From contig CM035233.1 of NCBI GenBank assembly GCA_020226215.1, forward strand, positions 75,087,317 to 75,151,316: DNA of 64,000 nucleotides, read 5' to 3'. The translations under genes and the position numbers were made by a program. This document shows, piece by piece, positions 11,076 to 23,000 of the stretch. Positions within the stretch are counted from its first letter, which is position 1; every line of letters starts with the position of its first letter. Below the pieces are notes generated by a model. It was not told the DNA's origin and did no database searches. It saw only the letters and a list, made by a program, of their open reading frames with translations. The DNA is from Sindora glabra. Its lineage: Eukaryota > Streptophyta > Magnoliopsida > Fabales > Fabaceae.

Positions 11076-14012
11076 ATCATGGTGAGGGAGTATGGGTTGA
11101 AGATTCTTCCAAAGTAATTTTCTAACATAATTTCATGGTACTAATGTTCACATTTTTAAAGTTATGCTTATGTATATAATTGCTTATTTATTAGTTAATA
11201 CAAGTCTCATATGTGAGATAATCATGATGAAGGGATAAGGACTTGAATATCCTCATATAGAAGAATATTATGACAATTAAAAGGTTATTTTATTTTTACT
11301 AATAAACTTTTAATTTATGATTACTATTATTAGTAAATTATCATATGCTTATTTTTCTCTTGCAATTTGAAATGTAGTCTAGTCATATGCTAACATTTAA
11401 TAGTTCAATCTTCCTCTTACAAGGTATTTTCTAATCCAATATCCTAATTGTATAAAATTAGTATAATAGGAAATGTGACTTTTATTTCAATTGAATTATT
11501 TTGTATTGTTTTGAAGATTGAATAATATAAGATTGTGTACTGTAATACAAAATGCTAGTTTATATTTCATTTAGGATGTTCTATATGTAATTTTAAAATT
11601 GGAATATCATAGAATTAGTTTTTTATTCATTTGAAGGTTCTATATATATTTGAAATTGAGAGTAGTATAGTAGAAAATGTTCTAAAAGGTTGTATAAGCG
11701 AGTGTACAAAGGGGAACATGACTTTTTTTGGGGTCATATTACATTGGTTATTTAATGAACCCGATGTGGTATATAAAACATTCCATATCAAATTTTTAAA
11801 ATTATTAATGTTTACTATTGAGTTTAAATGATAGGTTGGTAGCAAAAAACTAATGTTTTTATTTTTATAATCGATATCTTTCTTACTACATTGTATTTCT
11901 TATGAAGAAAAATCGACAATTTCATCGACAAAAGAATTGACATTATTTTATTATTTTTACATTGATCATATTACCAATGTCACAATGTATATAACAATGT
12001 TCAATTAAACATCAATTAAAAATCAATGTATAATCCATTCTCTGACATCTATTTGTAATTCAATAGTAGTGGAATGACCTAATAACTAAATTCAAAGTAA
12101 AATTGCATGATGTTAAATAAGGTTACATAGTCATATGATCTATTCCCATCCTTATCTTTATTTTTATTACAACTTTTTTTGTAAAATATGGATATATCAA
12201 GAGGGGTGAACTAGCTATTTTTGAAATATTTTGCTTTAAAAATAGAATTTTAATCTTTTCAAAAACAAAGGAAAGTAGATCAATTCATGGAAACTAAGTA
12301 TGAAAAGTTTAACTAACCATATAAAACCCAAGAGGTTTAACCTATATCTCAATACACAAATAACATAATTTAACTATGCAATAAATTTTAAATTTGAGAA
12401 ATTTAAAAAGTGTAAAGGAAGGAGAGAGAGAGAGAGATGCAAATATGTATAGTAGTTCCTCCAAGAATGAATTATGCTTTTGATGTACATCCATTCTTCG
12501 GACTCAAAAACTCCTTTGAGTTTATAGCTAGTATACTAAATCTCTTAAGATTAATGGCTCTTAAGAAAACTTACAACTATTTCGAATTAATACAATCCTT
12601 TGTACTATTTTTACACAAGAGACTCTCTAAAGATTGCACACACTTTATTGAGAATCCTCACCTAATACACAAATCAGAAGTTTAAGTAGGAGGAATGAGC
12701 TTTTTAGTGCACCCTTTACATAGATAAAAAATGAAAAGACTAGAATGATTCAATTAGAAAGAGGAAAAGCTCAAATCATAAGGTCAAATTTCAAAGATTA
12801 AAGTAAAATAGGATCTCTAATAAACTAAGGTTTTTTAATGCCTTTCTTGCTCAAAAAATAGGGTGAAAATATTAATATATGTGTTGGAAATAAATAGGAA
12901 CTGTTGCTTTCTTACAATTGGTTGCTTTTAAAATCTCACTACTAGATACTTAATTATATACTCGAGTATGTCCCTGCAAAATAGGAAATTTGAGCTCATA
13001 CCTAAGTATCTAACTACCAATGAGGTTCTAGAACCTCATACTTGCTTTATATGTGAGTATGGTCCACAAGAATTGCCTCTGGACTTCGATACTTGTTTAT
13101 ATACTCAAGTATAATCTTAGAAGATTGCCCTTAAACCATCATACTCACTTATATATTTGAATATAGTCCACAAGATGCTTCTCTGGAATAGCATACTTGA
13201 GTATGCTTAAAAGATTGGCCTCTAAAACCATATACTTGCTTGTATACATGAGCATAAGTAGGGGAATGATCTTTGTTAAAACAGTCTTTCAGAGACTTTT
13301 TCAAAAATACTTTCTCAATAAGTAGAAAGCAGAAAGCCAGGCTGGAAATGGAATACGATTCATTGGTGGGGGCATGTTTTCCATTTTGTTCTTGCAAGCT
13401 ATTAAATGAATTGATTTGTCTTTGAAAACAATTGAGATGAGATAAAAGTAGAAGGGCCCAGCCCTATCATGACGATACCAACTATTAAATTATTTGGACA
13501 AAGATTCTCAGCAATCACCATCGCAGTGTTTAAAAAAAATTCAGTCTTAGATGACTAATGCTAGCAGCGATCAATTTTATACCAAAACATAAAATAACAC
13601 TTGGAATCAAACTCTGAAATGGATTGAATTTCCACGCGCGCACACTCGTTGACCAATATCTTACATTTTCTCAATTCACATAAGAGCTGACAAGTTATAA
13701 AGATATCATTTACATTTGCAGGTCTTGGTCCTTTCAGGGTCCCCAGAATTGATGAATTATTTAATGAAACCCCCAAGATTTGCATCGACCTGGATTGATT
13801 ACTGCAACTCTATAAAGTGATATCTTACAAGCCTCACTTATCTGTATCACAATCACCACCATCCACCAAAATCTGATCATTCTTTCTGAATACATAGCAC
13901 CGCGTAAATTCACATTCGCAGAAGAAGGGAGGGATCTGGATATCAGAGAGCCTCTGTAAGTGTACATGTATATTCCATAAAAGAATACATTGAGTTCTTG
14001 ATTTCACTGGTT
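11076..14012. other. Intergenic region between CACTA relic and WNK gene
   Basis: No supported gene. 11.1-12.2 kb is AT-rich filler. From ~12190 the sequence (aagaggggtgaactagc) resembles a motif I associate with dispersed plant repeats, and it leads into the degenerate tandem array at 12945-13262. 13.5-14.0 kb is more gene-like in composition and probably includes the WNK 3' UTR. ORFs here have no recognisable motif. Confidence 0.4.
12945..13262. repeat. Degenerate ~60-bp minisatellite
   Basis: Roughly five diverged units of about 60 bases. Each has a core like catacttgcttatatactcg followed by agtatagtccacaag and a tgcctctgga-type segment. The units contain palindromic bits such as actcgagt. 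The array lies inside a larger AT-rich repeat-like segment and encodes nothing recognisable. Confidence 0.7.
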
Positions 14013-17000
14013 TTATAAATCAACAGCATCAACGGGGAGAGACACCGTCCTGCGTAGAGACTGTCCCGTGTTTGAGGAAAACATAAACGTTCCAGGAGAA
14101 TCCCTCGCCTCGCAATTTTGGCTCCTTTGGGTGTCCAAACTGGGGCCGCTCTTAATGAAACGAGAACAGAAACTAGAACCAAAATTCTGGCTATTAGCAA
14201 GGCATTTCCAGTCAATCCCGCTGTTGCCTCCTTGCAATGAGTCTATCAGTGAAGGTGAAAAGAGCAAAATATCAATTTCTGTTTTGTATTTTCTGTTGAT
14301 ACTTTGCGAGGATTTTGCTGTTAACCCAAGCTGTCGATCTCTAAGTTCCCTTAACGTCATTTGGTACCTTGCCCGAAGCCATCTCAGCTCCTGTTGGATC
14401 TCCTTCTCATATTTGTCGTCAATGTCACAATATAATGAACGGATTGCAGAAAAATAATGGGTCCCAGATAAATTTCGTAATGAGTTTCCTACATTGGGTG
14501 CAAACTTCTTATCCCAATCATCCTGTCCCTTGTCCTCAGCTGATAATGTTTTATCTGAAGGTTCATATTGTTCCTCAGAGTGGCTTCGTTCAGATTCAAC
14601 TGGACTAAGTTCTCGACTTTCATGCTGATTCCGTAACTCCTGATAGTGCAAGCTGTCCGTTCGGTTCGATATGCCAGACACATGCTGTCTAATATGCCTG
14701 TCATACTCCTCAGATTTAAAAGTAATCTCTTCAAAGCGTCCATGCATTGAAGCACATCCATGTCTACACTGGGGAAGTTGCAAGTTCTTAATGTCCGTAT
14801 TATACGACAGAAAATCCATCAAGGAGCCGCTAGAAGTAAGTTGTGACACACAATTGTGACAGAAACTTTGATTAGCGAAACGGGGAGTTTCCTCAATTCC
14901 GGGCCCTGGCCTCCACTCGGGTACTAAGGAAGTAATTTCTCCATCTATCATATCTGCTATTCTGGTTACATCCTGATCAGTAATATCTAGTTCTGCGACC
15001 ATTTCCGTTGCCACACTTAATGCTGTGTCTGTCTCTATGTCAAATGGGAAGTAAATATTTCGAATACGACCTGCAACATAATTAAGCCAGACTAACCATA
15101 AATTCCAGAAAGAAACATAGTAGTACCGAAATAATATCAAGTGACATCCCTACCTTCTTTATCTGAAATTCTTAGTCTCAAAAAGATGCTGCCATCATCT
15201 TTCCCTTTGCCTTTGATGCTTATGCCAACATCATCGGAGGGTTCATCATCATAGTACTCGAAAAGTTCAATTCCACCTGGTTCAATCTCACCCAAGGCTT
15301 CATACCCAAAAACGTTTGAGTAATTACTCAAGTTACTGTAACTTTGATGAAGATCAACGAAAGGTTGCCTGATAAGGGGAACCAAGTCATCCAATTCTCC
15401 GCTGTCTACTGGTCTTAAATCGCATTCATAATCATCAATACGGAGAAAAGGGTCATCTAGAAGCTCCCTTGCAGAAAGCCTTAAAGAGACTGTTGTCAAA
15501 CATTTCTCAACGAACAGTCGCACTTCTGGATCCTTCACTTTATATAAAGCATCTGGCTTTTTCCCCTGTAGATATAAATTGTTTAATCTAACGAAAAAAT
15601 AAATTACACCTCAGAGAGGGAGAGAAATCTTACAGAAGTAACTTTCTTGTAGATTTGTGCTGGATGAGTACATTCGCTATATGGATATTCAAAGGTTACC
15701 ATTTCCAATATGCACATTCCAAAAGAATATATGTCAACTAATTCATTATATGCCTCTTCATACACTTCAGGGGCCATGAACTCAGGCGTTCCTGTGATGT
15801 GAAAATAAACCCTTATGAGAGATGAACCTCTGACTAATCACCGAACCTTGTCTGGATATATCTTTCAAATTTATCTAAAAATCATAAACTACACAAAATA
15901 CTTCACATATTCCTTATGTTGTTGCCAAATAATTTCCCAAACAAAGCATCAACTAACTGCCAGTTTGCCAGATTTTATATTGACAGATTCTCTTATGCTG
16001 GATTCTGGCAACAAATAAACATACCCACACAATGAGCAGCATGAGATTTCCGAAGAATTGCTGCGAGGCCAAGATCCCCAATCTTCACTTCCCCTTGGTT
16101 TCCATTAACAAATATATTATCACACTTGAGATCTCTATGGATCACAGGTGGGTCATGGCTATGAAGATATAGAAGTCCTCTAAGGATCTGTCTACACCAA
16201 TGCTTCACTGCTCTGATGTTGACTCTCTTGTGCTTTAGCCTATATCTATTGGACAATTAAAGATAGGAATATAAAACTAGAGTAAAAAGGCAGATCTCGA
16301 AGAGACACAAAGAAAACGGATACAAGTACGCTAGAGTGGAGGAAAGGTAGATGGAACTAGGAGTTAGAAAGAACTTACTGTCTGAGAGTACCCGAAGTGA
16401 ACATTTCAGTAACAAAGTTGATGTTCCTATTTGCAATATCGACCCAGGAGGTGTAAAATTTCATGATGTTTTTGTGCTTCAGAGTCTTCAGGAGATGAAT
16501 TTCACAGTAAAGCCTCTCCAGATCTTCAGGGCTTTGCAAGAAATCATACAACTTGACCTGGTTCCAAGCAACTTCAATCCCTTGATACTCATCAAAAGCT
16601 CTATATCTGCATCAATTGAAGAACTAAACCCAATAAAATAAAACTAACAAATCTATAACGCCCATTTCTACAGACTCATAGAGAAGCACAGAGACCTCAG
16701 ATTATCAAGAAATCAGTACCGGTCAAGCAAATTAATCCACAGGAATACCCACCAAAAAAAAGAGCCTAAAAATTTTAAAAAATCTGAAACCAAAAACCAA
16801 GGAATAATATGACTTTGAATTCATACACCGTCTTTGAAGCTCCTTTGCCGAGGATTTCATTGTACTGCAACAAACATCGAAACAACATCAAACTCAGTCG
16901 GGAAGGAAAAAAAGAAAGATAAAGGGTGAGATTCATACTCTGCCATATCTGCCAGTTGGATCAACTTCAGCAAACTCAGAGGAATCTGGTTCAAGGAGAG

Positions 17001-17013
17001 TGACACCATTCAT
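14013..17013 (-). CDS. WNK4: WNK4-like protein kinase (with no lysine)
   Basis: Ser/Thr kinase of the plant WNK family. Seven exons on the minus strand: 16939-17013, 16827-16864, 16379-16606, 16025-16245, 15634-15791, 15154-15565, 14013-15070. The phases join cleanly to 730 codons (729 aa). The kinase domain is at about residues 25-285. The glycine-rich loop is LGKGASKTVY, carrying the WNK-specific Lys36; Asn53 (EVAWNQVKL) replaces the usual catalytic lysine, the family hallmark. The catalytic loop is HRDLKCDN (Asp152), DLG starts at Asp171, and the activation segment ends GTPEFMAPE. An OSR1-type C-terminal domain follows (~365-425: FLRLRIS, RNIYFPFDIETDTA, ELDITDQDV). A long, little-conserved C-terminal tail (~300 aa) is encoded by the last exon. 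The kinase sequence resembles Arabidopsis WNK4 more than WNK1, 3 or 5, from memory. No lesions were seen. Confidence 0.95.
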
Positions 17014-17618
17014 TCTCTAATACTTGCTCTCTCTGTTTTTTTTTTTTTTTTCTTTATCTTATGTTTAGGTTTCTCCTTATGGCCTCCCACTTTTGTTCTG
17101 ACACAGACACAGAAAACCGAGAGGAGGAAGGAGAAAACAATAATATTTAGTTCACAAAAAGGAAATATTACTGTCTCCTGTGAACTTTCACGAGCATAAA
17201 AAAAATGGAAATTTTGGATCAAATAAATGATTCACGGAATACCGAGAAGGAAAGAAGATGAAGAGTGAGTTAATAAAAAAGCGAAAGATTGGAACTTTGA
17301 CACATTTTGAAGGAAATACTATCATTTAATGTAATTAATACAACAGAGCCACCCAACCCACGATGGAACGTGACAAATAGGAGGGAGGGAGCTGAGAAGC
17401 GGTCTCCAAGTCCATCCCCTCTCTAATGGCAATGGGGAATGGCCTGCAAAATTGAATTGAATAAAACGAAAAGTAACCAAAGCAGTCGCTACAGTAGCAT
17501 GGGGTCCAGACGACTTACGGGACGGATTCATCCTAATAATCGTAGATGCAAATCCCATTCCCCCGCCCCCTGGAAAAAGAGAAAAAACAGCTTTTCTTTC
17601 TACCATAATGCATTGTAA
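17014..17618. other. WNK upstream region
   Basis: About 600 bases containing the WNK 5' UTR and promoter. A poly-T run at 17036-17051 (poly-A on the sense strand) lies just upstream of the ATG, with pyrimidine/purine-rich patches beyond it. I see no confident TATA box. No other gene is supported. Confidence 0.5.
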
Positions 17619-18224
17619 ATCCGTTTCGCACAGATAATTAATAAATTATTTAATAATTAATAATTAATAATTAATAATTGATAAGTTAATAAAATATTTT
17701 ATAAAATTAATTATTAAATTAGTTAAAATTATAAAATAATATAAAAGGATATATTAATATAAATATATATAATTAAAATAATTTATATTTATTTAAAAAT
17801 TAAATTATATTAATATAATTAAAATTTTTAAAATAAAAAATATAATTTTTAATATTTAATTATTTATATTTTATAAATTTATATATTTATTTATTTATAT
17901 AATTTTTATTTTATTATTTATTATAAAATTATAATTACTTAAAATATAATTTATTTTATTTTATAAAAATTATTTAAATTTATATTACAAAAGATATAAG
18001 TTATAAATTAATAAAAAGAATAAGGATAAATTTGAAAATAATTTAAAAAAATAGTAGTTTATAAGTTATAAGCTACTCTGGGTAACTTATTAAATTAGAA
18101 TTTATAAGTTACCCGAAATAACTTATAAGCTAGTATGAAAAACGCCTCTAGAGATTAACTTATAACTTATTGATCAAGTTAATAAGTTATAAGTTAACTT
18201 ATTTGTTATACGAAATGAAGCCTA
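17619..18224 (+). mobile_element. MITE-like element, family A, copy 1
   Basis: About 600 bases of extremely AT-rich DNA. Its reverse complement recurs at 26885-27482; shared landmarks include attacaaaagatataagttat and a strip near the right end rich in ataagttataagttaac. The ends are imperfect inverted repeats: tccgtttcgcacagataat on the left, against the reverse complement of the right end, taggcttcatttcgtataac. It has no ORF and is non-autonomous. I cannot assign its superfamily. Confidence 0.75.
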
Positions 18225-19694
18225 TGTTTGCTGATTTGCTCTAATACTAAGAAGATGTAGAAAGCATGTAGATATTCAAAAGTTAATTAACAAACATAAA
18301 TATGAGCAATGCTTTAATATCTAAGGTTTGAGCTCATTTTTTTTACAGTAAATTTGTTAAGAAGCAAATTTCTTTTATAATTTTCTAAAAAAAATTAAAT
18401 TTGTTTGACTAATGCATGGAAAAATCAATTTTCTTATAAATTAACTTATTATGTTTTATTTAATTTAATTTTGAAATTCTTAAAAAATGTTAACAAAATT
18501 ATTATTATACTTTTTATAATTATAACAAAAAACTTAAAAATATATATTAATGAATTTCAATTTATTTTATTTTTTTGAACTGATATGTCTTGTATCTTTT
18601 AGTATAATAATTTTTTAAAATTTAAAATTTAAAATTTTTATAATTATAAAAGATTAATGTAATTATTCAACAAATCTATGTAGTTTATCATTTTTTTAAA
18701 AAAATTATATATGAATACAAACAATAAAAGAATAAAAGATAAATAACAATAACTAAAAAAACAAAAAATTGCAATATTAGTCATTTAAAAAATAATATGT
18801 GGCAATTGAAATTTATCTTTAACTTATCTTAATTAAAATTAAAAGGATGAAATTATCATTAATTAAAATTTATAAAGATATTTTATATTTAATTTTATAA
18901 AAGATGCAAAAAAATCTAACTTATTAAAAAGAACTTCTCCTTTTTTAATTCTTAATGACAAATAAAACAATTTATCTGATCTCTACTTTCCGATAAATCA
19001 TAGTTTCCACGAAATCTTTGTTCAAGTTTTTATGAAATTAAAACATAAAAATCAGTGGTAACTTTTACATCAGCTTTCGTAAATTTTCATAATAATATAT
19101 AAATATTTATAGATTTTATGTGTAATAAATATATTCATAATTTAAAAGTGTATTAAAGATCCTTTAAATTTTTTAATAATTATATAAAAATGATAACTTT
19201 CAAAAAAGAAATTACAAACATTATGAAATTTTTTCATAAAAATTGTAATAAATGAATGTCAGTGTTTAAAATTCATTCTGCGATGAGCCCTCCATTGGTG
19301 TCTCGCTGCATGGAGGAGGAAGACGCTGCTGCCGCCGATTTCCTCACAAAACATGGGCGTTCCGTAATGATTATTGATACTTCCCTTCCTTTCTTCTCCG
19401 GCTCCGTTTTTGGCACACAATTTTATGGGAATTTTGAAGACTAGATTGTCCTAATTTTTTTTCTTCTTTTACTGTCCTCTGTACACAATTGCTCAGTCAT
19501 ACATTATTTCGTTATTAAAATTTCTGTTATTAATAAGAATTTTAATTATTTTCTGTCTAATGACACGTCATATGTTGCTATTCATTGAAAATGTTCAAAA
19601 AATTCACAACCATAATAACTCAGGATTAAACTCATCACCAATTTATTTTCTTATGCAAAAAAATTTGCTCTTAATTAGACTCGTTTCAACTACG
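18225..19694. other. AT-rich intergenic filler
   Basis: No supported gene. A 62-codon ORF at 19256-19444 has mixed, less AT-rich composition but shows no motif, no splice context and no family resemblance, so I do not call it. Confidence 0.5.
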
Positions 19695-20095
19695 AAAGTT
19701 ATATTTAGTGTAATTAATTAATAAATTATTTAATAATTGATAAAATAATTTATAATTAATAAATGATAAACTAGTTAATTACATTAAATGTATATAGTAA
19801 AATTAACTATTTAATCAATTGAAAAATATAAAATAACATAAAGATATATATATAAATTAAATTAATTCATATTTATTTTAAGATCAAGTTATCTTGATGT
19901 AATAAATAATTTAAAATAAAAAAGTAATTATTTATAATTTAATTAATTATATTTTTTATATTACATATTTATTTATTATTCAAAAAAAGAATATAATTAT
20001 TTAAGATATAATTAATGTCATATATTGTTAATTAATAAAAAATAATAATTTTTTAAAAGAATTGATAAGTTATAAACTGACAATTATAAGGTATG
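19695..20095 (+). mobile_element. MITE-like element, family C, copy 1
   Basis: AT-rich segment beginning agttatatttagtgtaatta. Its reverse complement recurs at 49438-49936. Shared landmarks are the terminal gttatatttagtgtaatta block and an internal ttattttaagatcaagtta block. It has no coding capacity. Terminal repeats are probable but imprecise. Confidence 0.65.
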
Positions 20096-23000
20096 ATTGG
20101 CAAATGCCGTCCGCAAAGTTCTTGACTCACAGCTGGGCGCAAAATTACGGACCCCAATCAATTGTATTATCAGTTCATCGAGTTTTGCGCGCAGCGCACG
20201 TACGTACGCGCTTTTTATTTTATAACACTAATTGAAAACTTGGTGAATAAATAAAAACGGTCTTGCTAATCAATGAAATACGATATTATCCTTCTTGGGC
20301 CGTCAGAATTTCTCTTCAAATTTGAATGAGTGTACTAGCTTTTAATTAATCGATTAATCAGTACTTATACGGAAGAGATTATGTGCAGTTATGTACTAAT
20401 ATATTATTAAACTTAATTATATATTAAATTTATTTATTTTTATATTAAATTCAATACATTACATAATAATATATTAAAAATTAAATAGGATAATTTATTG
20501 ATATATTGTTAATTAGCTTTCAAATATAAATGCATAATGATTTTATTTGATAATTAACTTATTATATTAGTAGTTAATTAATTAATTTAATTATTAATTA
20601 TATTAGCTCTAACTACATTAACTATTTGAATAATAATAGTTGATAAAATCAATTATTTATAATTAGTAGTTTGTATGTAAAATGATAAATAAAGATATAA
20701 TTATATTTTATGAACTATTTTAGTATTTTTTATTTTAATAATATTTTAATATTTTAAAGTATATAATATTTATTGGATTAAATTTTTATACAATATATTA
20801 TTATAATTTATTATATATTAAAATTTTAAATTAAATTAATATAATTTTATAATTATTAAATTTTCTTTAAGAAATTAATATGAATACTCTAAATTTTTTA
20901 AAAAGGACAAAATTAAAAATATAAAAATAATTTAATTTTTTTATAAATAATTTATGAAATAATCAATTAAAAATGCTGATATCACTAACATTTACAATAT
21001 AATTTTTTAAAAAATATTCAACTGTTCAAATTAATTTATTAAAAAAATATCAAAATTAACTTATTAACAAATTAATCAACCAATTCTAAGTAAATTAATT
21101 AAAATTTATTCCAAAAATTATTTACCAAACAAGTCCGATGTTGGCTTGCAGGCAACATTCATTTGACTAGGTCAACTTGTTCATATGTGCCAAACTTGAA
21201 TGATCTCTTTTATTTACCATTCGGTACCTTCAAACGAAAATTAATCAATTATTAATTACAACGAGCCGCTCAAAGAATTCCGGACTGAAAGGTCATTTCC
21301 CACTCTCCCTTCCTATCTTCTGATTACAACTCAAATTTCCAGCGTAAATCAAATCTTTTTATGTATAATATGTCCTTTTTCAATAAAAAAAGCTAATATT
21401 TTGATTATATTTAGTTTTTTTGTTTAATTCCATTAGGAGGGATCAAACCGTACTAGTACAAAATTCTTTCTCTTAAAATACTATAAGAAAATGCTTTTTC
21501 ATGCATTGTGCGGCTATTTTAATAATAATAAGAGTAATAATTTATTTAATATATATAAATATTAAATTTCAAATTTTAAATATAACCAAAAAATAAAATT
21601 TTAAAAATAATATAAAATATTATTACACAATTAAAATACTGGAATAATGTCTACCCTGCTTTACGACTCTCTTTTTTTCAAAAGGGTTGAAAGTGATCTC
21701 TGCTTTACGACTTTCTCCACATAGATCAAAGTGATTAAGATAGTGATGATGTAAAACATAATCAAGATTCAAAGTTTGACTTGCTGTCGTGGATTCCGTA
21801 GATGCCGTACACCGATTACTAAAGGAGAAACAAAAAAGCATAACCCAACGTGGGCCGCGGCTGCCGAACGCTAACGGCCAATAAGAAAGGAGAGAGAGAA
21901 TGGCAAAAAGCCCCAACTGGCCTTTAGGTTTACATTATTTATAATTCAGTGTAAATCCTCTCTTTTCATTTTTATGAAATTTATTTTTTTATTTTTATAA
22001 AATATTTTACATTAAATTTATTGCTATAAAATGTTAAATTATTTAATTTATTTTATTATTATTTTATAAATATTAGTTTTTTAATTTTATCTCTCTAGAA
22101 ATAGAATTAAATAAATTAATATTTTATAAAAAAAATTTCATGTAAAAAAATTTAGCCTATGATTTGTAAATTAATAATAGTAGGGGGAACTATTTCTTCG
22201 GTAGACGCTTTCCTTTTTACTAGTCTTTATAAAAACATAATTTTTTAATCAGAATTTCGTATGTTTTATAAATCATTTACAAAATATTATAGTTTTATGT
22301 ATATAAATACGATATACAGGACAACAACATTTAATAATTTTCTTAATATAAAAAATCCAAAAGGTATAAAAAATTAGAAAAATATATGACTTTTTTTTTT
22401 TTAAATAAACTTAATGAGTCTCATGTGCAAAAGAAAAAGAAAATTTTAAGTATGTGTAAAATGAAAACATCTTTCATTTACTGGACTTAATTTAATTTGT
22501 AGCAAAGTTTGTTTTCTTCCCTGAAGCCAATCAATTTGAGATGTAACCTTCATGATCCTTTATAATTATTTCAATAAAAGGTCTGAGATTGCAGTCAAAG
22601 TGACAAAATAGTATATGAATATATATAAAAAAAAAATGATTCTAGTACATCATATATACTAGTATGCAATCAAATATTATTGTTGAACGTATCAGATTTG
22701 ATTTAAAAAATGTAAATTTGATAATGATTAATATACTATTATATCATCATAATCTCTCGCGTATGAAAAAAAGCTAATAAGAATTATAAAATAGGCAGAA
22801 GAAAATAATTGACCTAATTTGAAACCATTGAACCAAAGGTAAATTTCTCCGTTTTGAATAAAAATAGTTCATATTTTGCACGAATTAATGCTCCTTATAA
22901 TGTAGTGGTTATTTTAACTTTAAAAAAGAAGTAAGGATCTTTGTTTTTAATATAAAAAAAAAGAGGCCAAAGCCAGCTCGTCGAATTAATTTTGCTCGTT

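Noticed and set aside
12945..13262. Regularly spaced repeats considered as a CRISPR array
   Set aside because: Plant nuclear context, repeat units themselves diverge, there are no unique spacers and no cas genes; it is a minisatellite.
19256..19444. 62-codon ORF with balanced composition
   Set aside because: No homologue recognised, no TATA or splice context, isolated in AT-rich debris.
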